In this document: piece by piece, positions 23,572-32,885 of the stretch
How the letters are laid out: each line of letters begins with the position of its first letter
Numbering within the stretch: position 1 is the stretch's first letter
Source of the DNA: CAWBOY01 sp963790585
Lineage (GTDB): Bacteria > Planctomycetota > Planctomycetia > Gemmatales > Gemmataceae
DNA length: 64,000 bases
Direction of reading: 5' to 3'
NCBI GenBank assembly: GCA_963790585.1
Contig: CAWBOY010000003.1
Span: 1 to 64,000, forward strand
Translations under genes and position numbers: made by a program
The notes under the pieces: generated by a model
Database searches by the model: none
Told to the model about the DNA's origin: nothing
What the model saw: only the letters and a program-made list of their open reading frames with translations

Positions 23572-24520
23572 GTTCGACCCAGCGTGTCGTAGTAGGCCAG
23601 CGTGCCGGCGAACGATCGGGCCAGAGGGCCCCGCTCGCCCTCGGGCGCAGCCGCAAATCGACGCGATAGGCCTGCCCTCGATCGCTGTGAGCCGACAGCA
23701 GCCTTAGCACCTCACTTACGACCTTGGCGAAGTATTCATCCGTGGGAATGCTCTTGCGAGCGCGTGTCGAGCCTTCCTCGGCGTAAAGAAACATCAAATC
23801 GAGGTCGCTGCTGTAATTGAGTTCGTCACCTCCAAGCTTGCCGAAGCCCATGATGACGCAGGGGATGGGTCGGCCGCCGTCGTCGAATGGGGGGCCGAAC
23901 TTGGCGGAGCAGATTCGCAGCGAATAAGACAGGGCTACTTCCAGGGACACATCGGCGACCCTGGAGAGATCGCGCGTAATTTCCTCAAGGGGCCGATCTC
24001 GGATGATGTCGTTGGTGCCGATGCGCAGCATGTGGCGCTGGCGAAACCGCCGAAAAGTTCGTAAGGCCGCGTTGCCATCGGCCGCAGCATCGACTTCGGC
24101 CTGAAGCTGTGCTTGCATTTCGGCGGTGCTTGGGCTGCGCCGAAGTGGAATACGCAGCATATCGAGAAAGTCAGGATTGACACTTAAAAGATCGCTAAAT
24201 GATTGGCTGGTGCCGAAGAGCTGGAGCATGACTTCGAGTGTACGGGCTCGGCTTTCCAGGAGGGTCGGCAGGAGTAGCGCGGCATCCGGATGTGCCAGAA
24301 AACGCTCGAGGTTGTTGAGCGCCATGTCCGGATCGGGACAGCGCGGGAGCAGCCGGGCCAGCGGGATACTCAGCTCGCGGAGTCCTTCTATGCCAAGACT
24401 AGCGCCGACATGGCCGAGGATATGCCGGCCTCGATCGGTGTCGCGCAGGCCCCATTGCGGTAGTACCGTCCGTGCTGTATCCGAACTGTCGAGACACTGT
24501 CGGATCTGGTCGATGTGCAT
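23552..24520 (-). CDS. glnE: Glutamine-synthetase adenylyltransferase GlnE, N-terminal part (frameshifted)
   Basis: From ATG 24520. It holds the first adenylyl-transferase (deadenylylating) core, F-G-K-L-G-G-D-E-L-N-Y-S-S-D-L-D-L-M, and Y-R-V-D-L-R-L-R-P, after which the frame slips. The correct continuation (E-G-E-R-G-P-L-A-R-S-F-A-G-T-L-A-Y-Y) is in a second frame for about 110 bp, then in a third that joins the 21301-23571 ORF. The whole gene would be about 1,070 codons, typical for GlnE. Both parts look fully conserved, which argues for indel errors rather than decay. Confidence 0.9.
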   Translation of the reverse strand: MHIDQIRQCLDSSDTARTVLPQWGLRDTDRGRHILGHVGASLGIEGLRELSIPLARLLPRCPDPDMALNNLERFLAHPDAALLLPTLLESRARTLEVMLQLFGTSQSFSDLLSVNPDFLDMLRIPLRRSPSTAEMQAQLQAEVDAAADGNAALRTFRRFRQRHMLRIGTNDIIRDRPLEEITRDLSRVADVSLEVALSYSLRICSAKFGPPFDDGGRPIPCVIMGFGKLGGDELNYSSDLDLMFLYAEEGSTRARKSIPTDEYFAKVVSEVLRLLSAHSDRGQAYRVDLRLRPRASGALWPDRSPARWPTTTRWVELGSAKP

Positions 24521-24547
24521 ATCGTAGTGGAGAGTTTGCGTAGAGGT

Positions 24548-25615
24548 TTAGTCGCTAGAAGCGGAGCCACGGAGTCGGTGCATTTCTTCTTGAAGCAGGC
24601 GGAAACGTTCTTCTAGCTCGGCGCGCTCTTTGGCTTTTTGTGCGGCGCGCTGCTCGGCCTCATTTCTTTGTCGATCTGCTTCAGCGCGTAGCCGCTCCGC
24701 TTCGGCGCGTAGGCGGTCAGCTTCGTTTCGTTGTCGCTCCGCTTCGGACCTTCGACGGTCTGCCTCGTTTCGTTGTCGATCTGCTTCGGCTCTCTGACGA
24801 TCCGCTGCGGCCTTTTGTTCCTCCGCTTTGGCCTTAGCACGGCGATCTCGCCGTGACCGCCGCTCGGCTTTGAGACGTTGAAGGTGAGCTTCCTCCGCGG
24901 CGCGCTCCGCTTCTTCCATCTCAGCGGCGATCTTGTTGTAATCACCAACTTCGCGGCCATTTTCGTCAAAGCAGACGACGCGATTATCGCCCGTCCCGAT
25001 CCACAGGCGCAGCGGCTCCAACCAGAGACGGCCCGCGTCGTCCAACTCCATGTCGACGAAGCCGTCCGGCGTGTAGCGCTTGCCGATCACGCTGACTGGC
25101 CCTTCGAGCCGAAGACGATCGACGATCACGTAGTACGGGACCTGGGCCCGCTCGTAATGTTCGACCTTGGTCACCACATCATTCTCCCGATAATCGGGAG
25201 AGACAATCTCGAGTAAGACAGTCGGCCGCACGCCTTCGAGCGCGACATCGAAGCTGGTGCGTTCGGCGCCTGGGTCGAAGAGGTCGTAGAAGACGCTTAG
25301 ATCTGGACTGTGGGCTCGTAAGCCTGGGACATCCCATTGAATCTGCAAATCATCGAAAACTTTCGCGTCTTCCACGTTTTCGAGCCGGTGCGCGAGAACC
25401 GAGAAAAGGTAGACGCGGTCGCGTTGATGTGGCGTGTTTTGCACGATGACGCAGCTCTCATCGGGGTGAAGCAAATCCTCCAATGTCAGCGGAACTTGAT
25501 CATAATCGGGCTTGCCGTTCGGCAAAACCTTTGGCACAAGGCGCCAGCCGAACCGAAAGGGATCGGGTTCTTGCGGGCGACTCGGTGTCGAAGCGCCTTC
25601 CGTTATGTGACTCAT
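24548..25615 (-). CDS. Uma2-family (PD-(D/E)XK-like) protein with long coiled-coil tail
   Basis: 355 residues from ATG 25615, preceded by GAGGGG. Residues about 40-200 form a Uma2 domain with S-P-D-L-S-V, L-L-E-I-V-S-P and V-T-K-V-E-H-Y, matching the D, E and K positions of this nuclease-fold family, which is expanded in cyanobacteria and planctomycetes. The C-terminal 125 residues are a Glu/Arg/Ala coiled coil made of repeated A-D-R-Q-R-N-E and A-E-R-L-R-A-E heptads, visible in the DNA as a short-period repeat at about 24650-24800. No biochemical role is established for this architecture. Confidence 0.8.
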   Translation of the reverse strand: MSHITEGASTPSRPQEPDPFRFGWRLVPKVLPNGKPDYDQVPLTLEDLLHPDESCVIVQNTPHQRDRVYLFSVLAHRLENVEDAKVFDDLQIQWDVPGLRAHSPDLSVFYDLFDPGAERTSFDVALEGVRPTVLLEIVSPDYRENDVVTKVEHYERAQVPYYVIVDRLRLEGPVSVIGKRYTPDGFVDMELDDAGRLWLEPLRLWIGTGDNRVVCFDENGREVGDYNKIAAEMEEAERAAEEAHLQRLKAERRSRRDRRAKAKAEEQKAAADRQRAEADRQRNEADRRRSEAERQRNEADRLRAEAERLRAEADRQRNEAEQRAAQKAKERAELEERFRLLQEEMHRLRGSASSD

Positions 25616-25647
25616 AGGAAATCCCCTCATGCATGGGATCCGGTTGC

Positions 25648-26079
25648 TTACGCCAACGGCAAACTCATGCGGCCGACTACCTCGATCGGCAGAGTTGCCT
25701 CCTCGATTGCTTCGACCTCACCTGTAGCCCCGATATGCTCGTCCGTCTCGACTCGGCCAAAGAGCGTGAACGCTGATGCCTCCTCGATGCGAACTTGCAC
25801 CATTCGTCCGATGAGGCGCGGGTTGCCATCGAAGACGACAATATGATCGGTGGGGGTGCGCCCCGTCAACTGTTTCGGGCCTGACGATTCCGCAGCGTGC
25901 TTCAGGGCCGACTTGCTCAAACCTTCCACGAGAATCTCATAGGTCTTACCGACGCGGCTGCGATGGTCGGCGGCGCTGACTTCATTTTGGATCGCTAATA
26001 GATCATTATTGCGGCGTTTCTTGGTCTCTTCCGGGATGTCATCGGCATAGAGGTCGTCGGCTTTCGTGCCGGGCCGTGG
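25648..26079 (-). CDS. miaB: MiaB, C-terminal part with TRAM domain (frameshifted)
   Basis: This frame reads P-R-P-G-T-K-A at its upstream edge (26079), the conserved motif after the radical-SAM core, and continues to a TRAM RNA-binding domain with L-T-G-R-T-P-T-D-H-I-V-V-F and G-R-M-V-Q-V-R-I. No start codon is needed: it is the continuation of the frame at 26081-27133, displaced by one extra base at 26080. Ends TAA at 25648. Confidence 0.9.
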   Translation of the reverse strand, partial: PRPGTKADDLYADDIPEETKKRRNNDLLAIQNEVSAADHRSRVGKTYEILVEGLSKSALKHAAESSGPKQLTGRTPTDHIVVFDGNPRLIGRMVQVRIEEASAFTLFGRVETDEHIGATGEVEAIEEATLPIEVVGRMSLPLA

Positions 26080-26080
26080 C

Positions 26081-27133
<1,053 letters not shown>

Positions 27134-27202
27134 AATATCGCTGACGATCCTATCCGATGATTGAATGCTAAAGAGTTTAGCCGCCACTCGACGAGGAGGC
27201 GC

Positions 27203-29800
27203 TCACTCCCTGGGGATGGCCCAACGGTCCAGGTCTGTCAAAACCAGCCACGGGTCGCACACCGGCATCGTCACGCCGGAACGAACGCCGATCAACGGGT
27301 CGAGCTGCCAGAGCGGGATCATGGGCATCTCTTCGTTGAGAAATTCCGCATGGATTTGATGCGCGTAGCTTCGTAGCTGCGTCGGATCGCGTGAGCCGAG
27401 CGATTTCTTCAGGAGAAGCTGAACCTTCGTGCCTTCCCCGCCGGTCATCCCCTGCGGCCCGAGCAACGGGCCGAGCCAGAACGTCTCGTCAGGAAAGTCG
27501 TAATGGCTGTAAGCCAGGTCATATTGCCCCTTGGCAATGTCCTTTTCCAGCTCGCGCTCCGGTCGAGGGTTTGGCACCAATAGCTTGGGCTGTAAGACGT
27601 CATTCACCGATTGGCAAAGCGCTTCGACGGCTGCTTTCAAAGCCAGGTCTTCCGACGGATAGCTCACCTTCAGCGAGGTTGTCTTACCGCCAAACTCTTT
27701 ATTGAACGCCGTCTTCGCGGTTTCGGGGTCGAAGAAGTCCAACCCGTTTGGTTGCCGTTTCTTTTCGAGAGCTGGATTCGCCGCCCACGAGCCGGGCGGG
27801 AACGGGCCGTTGATCGCCTTGTGAATGCCGCGTCCCAACGGCTTGCGAAAATAGCCGTCGAGCAAGGTTTCGCGATCGATCGCATAGGCGATGGCGCGGC
27901 GCAACGCGGCATTTTCCAGGCCGGTAGCCTTGCTTTGAGCATTCGCCAGGAAAAAATAGATGCGCCGATTCGGCGCCTGTTGATCTGGCGTGGGCACTTT
28001 GACACCAGCGGCGCGGAGGCGCGCCGCTTCCTCCGCCGTCAGATCGAGAGCCAGGTCAAGCTGACCGGCCGACAGTTCGGCGACCGGATCCCCATATTCG
28101 ATAAAATGAATCTCTTTTATCGGCGGAATTCGATTCGCTGCGCCTGCACGCTGGCCATACATCGGATTCGGGATCAGCGCCACGTAAGGTCGGCCTGTTG
28201 GGCTGGAGCCGCGCGCTCCGACCATGTACGGTCCGCTGCAAATCGGATCTTTCGCGAATTGCTCGCTATCGAGTTCAACCTCGGCGGTCAACGCGGACGC
28301 GCGCGGCAACACTTTGAACGTCATTAGTGACAAAGGCTCGGGCCAACCCTGCCTTAGCGTCACCTCGACCCGCGACGCGTTGCCATCGGCAGCGAGTACG
28401 ACTTGCTGCAACAATTCACCCCAAGCCGGAGGCACGCCGATCGGCTTTCCGGCAATCATCGTGTCGACGGTTTCTTTGACATCGGCTCGGATCAACGGTT
28501 TACCATTCGACCACGCGGCATTCGCCGGCATCTGAAATTGTCGTCCGCCAGGGACCAAGCGCGGCCGACCCTCAGCGAGAGAGGAACGATACGACCAAAC
28601 GCCATGATCGTCGGGAGCGTAGCGGACGAGGCTCTCGAAGAGCAACTCCACCGCTCGCTTTTCGGGATCGGTCACGGCGCGCGCCGGCGAAAACTGTTGC
28701 GGCAATCGACGCACGCCCACGCGCAAGATCGGATATTGCCTGAACTTGACCAAACGAGCTTCGCGCAATCCCTTGAGATCAGGGAAAATCTCGACCGCTT
28801 GCTGAAGCAGAGCCTGACTTGCCGCCGGATCCGTTTTTTCCTGAGCCTCCGCTTGACGAAACAGCTCCTCGGCACGTTTCTCCAGCTTCTCTCGGATCTT
28901 CTTGACGATTTCGCTCCCGGGGTGCTCCTCGGTGAGACGACGCAACAACCGATAACCTTCGACAATACGCTGCGGGCTCGTGAGCGGATCTTTCGTTGCT
29001 TTGTCTAATAACTGGGCCATTGGCTCCGCCAGCACCATCTCGTCGTTGCGCGGCGAGATCGTTCGCAGGCGAGCAATCAAGTCAAACGCTTCGTCCCATT
29101 TGCGATCGGTGGCCAGGTTTTTGAGCCGATCGACCAGCACATTCATGAGGAGCTTGCGCACGTCCTTTTGCACGGGATCCCAGCTGTCCCCTTGACGCTT
29201 CTTTTGTTCGCGCCACGACTCATGAACGCGGAGAGTGACAGTCAAAATGCGCTCGGCAACGGCCAATTGCTCCTCGCGGTTGACCGTGGTAAGGCCGAGG
29301 AACTTCTGTACCGCATGCCGGACGGTTTCTTCATACGGCTCCATCTTGACAATGCGGCCGTCGAGCGGGATTTCCGCTCCTGGTTTTCCCTGCGCGTCGA
29401 GCAAATGCGTCTTTGTGCCGCGCGGCATGCGCTTTTCATCCGGTGCCGGCAACGGCTCGACTCGTAATCGTTGTGATGGATTTCTCAGTTCGACGCTATC
29501 GCCGCGAATAGCGAGGTGCTCGTAGAGTTCCTTGATTTCCTTGACCTGCGACGACCGCGCCGCCGCGAAGAAGTCCTTGTCCTCGGGAACCGCTGTCCGG
29601 ATGCTTTCCTCGACGTCCGGCGGTGGCTTGTTCTTTACAGCGCCGGGCTTCTCCTCTTCTTCTTCGCCGCGCTTCTGTTTACCGGCATCGCGGGTCTGCG
29701 ATGCTCCAAGGGCCACGCTCAATAGGAGCGCCGCCAGCACAAGCAAGCGCGCGAATAATCTCAAGTAGGGTTGCGCGGTCAAGCAAATGGGATTGGCCAT
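27203..29800 (-). CDS. Exported family-5 solute-binding-like protein with long N-terminal helical region
   Basis: 865 residues from ATG 29800, which has GGAGAGGAA upstream. A signal peptide (L-L-V-L-A-A-L-L-L-S-V-A-L-G-A-S) is followed by about 340 residues of charged helices, then an SBP_bac_5 (peptide/nickel-type) fold: R-V-G-V-R-R-L-P-Q-Q, P-A-N-A-A-W-S-N-G-K-P-L, A-L-R-R-A-I-A-Y-A-I-D-R-E and P-M-I-P-L-W-Q-L-D. No permease or ATPase genes are adjacent, so it may be an orphan or a structural derivative. Planctomycete homologues with the same added region exist as far as I recall. Confidence 0.82.
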   Translation of the reverse strand: MANPICLTAQPYLRLFARLLVLAALLLSVALGASQTRDAGKQKRGEEEEEKPGAVKNKPPPDVEESIRTAVPEDKDFFAAARSSQVKEIKELYEHLAIRGDSVELRNPSQRLRVEPLPAPDEKRMPRGTKTHLLDAQGKPGAEIPLDGRIVKMEPYEETVRHAVQKFLGLTTVNREEQLAVAERILTVTLRVHESWREQKKRQGDSWDPVQKDVRKLLMNVLVDRLKNLATDRKWDEAFDLIARLRTISPRNDEMVLAEPMAQLLDKATKDPLTSPQRIVEGYRLLRRLTEEHPGSEIVKKIREKLEKRAEELFRQAEAQEKTDPAASQALLQQAVEIFPDLKGLREARLVKFRQYPILRVGVRRLPQQFSPARAVTDPEKRAVELLFESLVRYAPDDHGVWSYRSSLAEGRPRLVPGGRQFQMPANAAWSNGKPLIRADVKETVDTMIAGKPIGVPPAWGELLQQVVLAADGNASRVEVTLRQGWPEPLSLMTFKVLPRASALTAEVELDSEQFAKDPICSGPYMVGARGSSPTGRPYVALIPNPMYGQRAGAANRIPPIKEIHFIEYGDPVAELSAGQLDLALDLTAEEAARLRAAGVKVPTPDQQAPNRRIYFFLANAQSKATGLENAALRRAIAYAIDRETLLDGYFRKPLGRGIHKAINGPFPPGSWAANPALEKKRQPNGLDFFDPETAKTAFNKEFGGKTTSLKVSYPSEDLALKAAVEALCQSVNDVLQPKLLVPNPRPERELEKDIAKGQYDLAYSHYDFPDETFWLGPLLGPQGMTGGEGTKVQLLLKKSLGSRDPTQLRSYAHQIHAEFLNEEMPMIPLWQLDPLIGVRSGVTMPVCDPWLVLTDLDRWAIPRE

Positions 29801-29880
29801 GATTCCTCTCCGAGGCGCGCACAGGGCATGGGACAACAGGAAATTGTACACGATCGCGCCTGCGCTTTCGAGGTGGGGCA

Positions 29881-30114
29881 TCGTTTAGCCGCAATACCGT
29901 TCGTCGAAGGGGTGGGCGCCCTGCTGACACAGGCGAGATGCAAAAAATGTCACCCCGGTTTGCATCTCGCAATTTGGCTATAACATGATGCTGTTATTGC
30001 TGTTGTAGCGCGCCGAAGGGGCGAGATGCAAGCAAATCCTTGAACAACCCCCCTTGCATCTCAGTGGGGGCATGACCTCCAACTCCTTCGACGAACGGTA
30101 TTGCGGCTAAACGA
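29881..30114. repeat. Perfect 30-bp inverted repeat enclosing a 108-bp element
   Basis: Positions 29881-29910 are the exact reverse complement of 30085-30114 (arm begins TCGTTTAGCCGCAATACC). The 174 bp between contain copy B of the dispersed 108-bp element. The arrangement looks like a small non-autonomous element or a long transcript hairpin between the divergent solute-binding and moaE genes. Confidence 0.9.
29932..30039 (-). repeat. 108-bp dispersed structured element, copy B
   Basis: Reverse complement of this stretch aligns without gaps to 12847-12954 over 108 bases with roughly 78% identity by hand count. The three GCATCTCGC-type arms and the central ATGTTATAG are identical, while loops differ. 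It sits inside the 30-bp inverted repeat, about 120 bp before moaE. Confidence 0.78.
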
Positions 30115-30158
30115 ATGTATCGTTAGCGCTATAGAATGAAGGAAACCCGAGGCCGCGC

Positions 30159-30572
30159 ATGTTTCGACTGACCTCCGACCCGATCGATGCTAGTGTCTTG
30201 ACGGAAGCGGTGCGCCGACCCGAATGTGGCGCCGTCGTGACCTTTCTCGGCACGGTCCGCGACCTCACCGATGGCCGCCTCACGGTAGCGCTCGATTACG
30301 AAGCCTATCCCGTGTTGGCCGAGAAGACGATGAAGGAGATCGAGACCGAGACGCGGCAGCGCTGGCCGGTCGGCGATTTGTTGATGATCCATCGGCTCGG
30401 GCATCTCGACGTGGGTGAGGTGAGCGTCGCTGTCGCCGTCAGCTGTCCGCACCGCGCCGACGCTTTCGATGCCTGCCGCTACGTGATCGATCAGCTAAAG
30501 CTGCGCGTGCCGATCTGGAAACGCGAAAATTGGGCCGATGGCTCGACGGAATGGGTCGATCCGACCGTTTGA
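30159..30572 (+). CDS. moaE: Molybdopterin synthase catalytic subunit
   Basis: 137 residues. Conserved G-A-V-V-T-F-L-G-T-V-R near the N-terminus, L-D-Y-E-A-Y-P, H-R-L-G-H-L-D-V-G-E and the catalytic-lysine region K-L-R-V-P-I-W-K-R-E are all present. With MoaD it inserts dithiolene sulfur into precursor Z to form molybdopterin. Twelve bases separate it from moaA, so they are one operon. No moaD is in the window. Confidence 0.96.
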   Translation: MFRLTSDPIDASVLTEAVRRPECGAVVTFLGTVRDLTDGRLTVALDYEAYPVLAEKTMKEIETETRQRWPVGDLLMIHRLGHLDVGEVSVAVAVSCPHRADAFDACRYVIDQLKLRVPIWKRENWADGSTEWVDPTV

Positions 30573-30584
30573 TGAGTATCTTTT

Positions 30585-31643
30585 ATGGGTCCTGCCTTAC
30601 CTTTGCCCATGCTCGGCCAACCGCAGCCCGCTGGCGCCGCGCCGCAGCCTTCCGATCCCTCAGCGCTGATCGACTCGTTTGGCCGCGTCCATAATAATCT
30701 GCGCATCAGCGTCACCGATCGCTGCAATCTCCGCTGTACCTATTGCATGCCGGAGGAAGTGACCTTTCTCGAGCGCGAGGCTCTCCTAACCTTCGAGGAA
30801 ATAGCCCATTTCGTGCGTGTCGCCAAAGCGCTCGGCATCGACAAGGTGAGGCTTACCGGTGGCGAGCCGCTGTTGCGGCGCGACCTCGACCGCTTGGTCG
30901 CCCTGATCGCCGCTATTCCTGGCGTGCGCGACCTCGGCCTTACCACCAATGGTATACTGCTGGCTGACCAAGCCCAACGTCTTCATGAGGCCGGCCTTCA
31001 GCGCCTTAACGTGAGCCTGGATACGCTCGATCCGGCCTGCTTTCGCCAACTCACGCGGCGCGATGGGTTGGATCGCGTCTTGGCCGGACTCGACGCCGCG
31101 CGGCGCCTCGGCTTTGAATCGATTAAGGTCAATGCGGTGATTATTCGCGGGATCAACGATAGGGACGTGGTTCCGCTGGCGCGCCGAGCGCGTGCCGAAG
31201 GCTGGGAGATGCGCTTCATCGAGTATATGCCAATCGGAGCCGAGGCCTGGGAGCGCGACAAAGTCTTCTTCGCCCACGAAATCTTAGAGCTAATTGAAGA
31301 ACAGGTCGCGCCATTCAAGCCGACGACGAATCACGATCCGCGCGCCCCGGCTATGGATTACGATTACGCCGACGGCAAGGGCCGTGTCGGCATCATCGCC
31401 TCTATTTCACGTCCGTTTTGTCTCAATTGCAACCGCTTGCGGCTCACGGCCGACGGCAAGTTGCGCAATTGCCTTTTCGCGCTCGGCGAAGTGGACGTGA
31501 AGTCCTTGCTCCGCACGTCACCCAACGACGCCGCACTCGCGGAAGTTATACACCAATGTGTCCGCGACAAATGGGAAGGCCACGAGATCAACACCGCCCG
31601 TTTCGTAAAGCCGCAGCGGACCATGCACGCCATCGGCGGCTGA
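30585..31643 (+). CDS. moaA: GTP 3',8-cyclase
   Basis: 352 residues. The radical-SAM site is C47-N-L-R-C51-T-Y-C54. The second cluster is bound by F-C-L-N-C-N-R-L-R and a later R-N-C, and the protein ends in the catalytic Gly-Gly (I-G-G). It converts GTP to 3',8-cyclo-GTP in molybdenum-cofactor synthesis. The first 30 residues are a Pro/Ala-rich extension before homology begins at F-G-R-V-H-N-N-L-R. Second gene of the moaE-moaA operon. Confidence 0.97.
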   Translation: MGPALPLPMLGQPQPAGAAPQPSDPSALIDSFGRVHNNLRISVTDRCNLRCTYCMPEEVTFLEREALLTFEEIAHFVRVAKALGIDKVRLTGGEPLLRRDLDRLVALIAAIPGVRDLGLTTNGILLADQAQRLHEAGLQRLNVSLDTLDPACFRQLTRRDGLDRVLAGLDAARRLGFESIKVNAVIIRGINDRDVVPLARRARAEGWEMRFIEYMPIGAEAWERDKVFFAHEILELIEEQVAPFKPTTNHDPRAPAMDYDYADGKGRVGIIASISRPFCLNCNRLRLTADGKLRNCLFALGEVDVKSLLRTSPNDAALAEVIHQCVRDKWEGHEINTARFVKPQRTMHAIGG

Positions 31644-31662
31644 AATAGGTTGAAATCCGGTG

Positions 31663-31836
31663 CTACTTACCCAATCCATCCGGATTGGCCGGTGGTTTCT
31701 CGACCCCTGGCGGTAGCGGCTGCTTCTCCGCGAACGGGCCAAACCAAGATGCGGTAGGCTCATGGTAGAACGGAGTGTTCTCACAACCGACGCAACACGC
31801 GCAGAGAATCAGCGCAATGGCAGCGACTCGCCGCAT
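31663..31836 (-). CDS. Small lipoprotein
   Basis: 57 residues from ATG 31836, with AAGGAG seven bases upstream. M-R-R-V-A-A-I-A-L-I-L-C-A-C-C-V-G-C is a lipoprotein signal with a lipobox ending V-G-C. The mature part is about 40 residues, Pro-rich. Function unknown. It is oriented against moaA. Confidence 0.65.
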   Translation of the reverse strand: MRRVAAIALILCACCVGCENTPFYHEPTASWFGPFAEKQPLPPGVEKPPANPDGLGK

Positions 31837-32081
31837 GATAAACTCCTTGGCATAGAGATTGGGGCCGGGCTTATAGCGTGAGTGCGGAAGCGTGTCAAGA
31901 GCCGGGAGCGCGAGCGAGCGGGGAGCATTACACTCGCTCATATTTTCTCCGGTCGCTGACGCTCCCGGCTCTTGAAGACCAGAGATCGGCGCGTCAACCC
32001 GGTTTGCCTCCATCGCTCAATGCTGTAAAGTAAATTTTGTTCCCGACGCACCACCCGCCGCTTTCTCCCTCCCGGCCTGCC

Positions 32082-32885
32082 ATGATCGACCGGATTCAAA
32101 TTTTCTGCTTCCTTTTCAGCTACGCCGTCGCTCTCGGACTGGAACTGCTCTACCTCGTTCGCCCACGGCCGATCTTTCGCTATCTCGCACTCTCTGCCGG
32201 CTTCGCGGGCTTGTTCGCGCATACGCTCTATTTGGCCAGCAAAAGGCCGCCGCTCGCGGAACAGCTCGGTTGGATGTTGCTGTTAGCTTGGATATTGGCG
32301 ATCTTTTATATCTACGGAACGCTACATCATGGCCGCTTGGCTTGGGGCGTCTTCGTGCTGCCGCTGGTGCTCGGTCTACTCGGGCTCGGCGTCGCGGCCT
32401 CGGCGGTGACGGGTTCCGAAACGACGGCGCCGCCGCGCGATGAGCAATTTTGGGGACTGCTTCATGCGGCGCTATTATTGCTCGCGGCGGTTGGCATCTG
32501 TGTCGGCTTCCTCGCCAGCCTGATGTATCTCTTTCAGTCGCATCGGCTCAAGGCGAAACTGCCGCCTGGCCACGGCCTCAAGCTGCTGAGTCTCGAACGG
32601 CTTGAGGCGATGAATCGCCGGGCTATTTTCCTATCGTTTCCGCTCATGACCGCCGGCGTGTTGCTCGGCGCAGCGCTCATGGTCAACTATCACGTTAGCT
32701 CGTGGCTCGATCCGCGCATCCTGAGTGCCGTCATACTGTGGCTGACCTTCGCGCTGTTAATCTATCTTCGCTATGGCTTCCATCTGCGCGGCCGACAGGT
32801 CGCGTTTCTGACGATCGTGACCTTCTTTCTGATGCTCTGTTGCCTGACCCTGTCGCATCCGGTCGGACAGGGGGTGTTCCGATGA
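32082..32885 (+). CDS. CcsA/HemX-like multi-pass membrane protein
   Basis: 267 residues from ATG 32082 (frame open from 32037). Eight or so hydrophobic helices and the overall CcsA/CcmC cytochrome-c-assembly fold, with H-A-A-L-L-L-L-A-A-V-G and a late N-Y-H segment providing possible haem-ligand histidines; no strict W-W-D motif is obvious. In many bacteria such a gene (hemX) precedes hemA and modulates glutamyl-tRNA reductase level. Its stop overlaps the hemA start (ATGA), consistent with that role. Confidence 0.82.
   Translation: MIDRIQIFCFLFSYAVALGLELLYLVRPRPIFRYLALSAGFAGLFAHTLYLASKRPPLAEQLGWMLLLAWILAIFYIYGTLHHGRLAWGVFVLPLVLGLLGLGVAASAVTGSETTAPPRDEQFWGLLHAALLLLAAVGICVGFLASLMYLFQSHRLKAKLPPGHGLKLLSLERLEAMNRRAIFLSFPLMTAGVLLGAALMVNYHVSSWLDPRILSAVILWLTFALLIYLRYGFHLRGRQVAFLTIVTFFLMLCCLTLSHPVGQGVFR

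Noticed and set aside
21301..24520. Two separate adenylyltransferase genes
   Set aside because: The two frames share one continuous GlnE homology with the joint inside the first domain, so this is one frameshifted gene.
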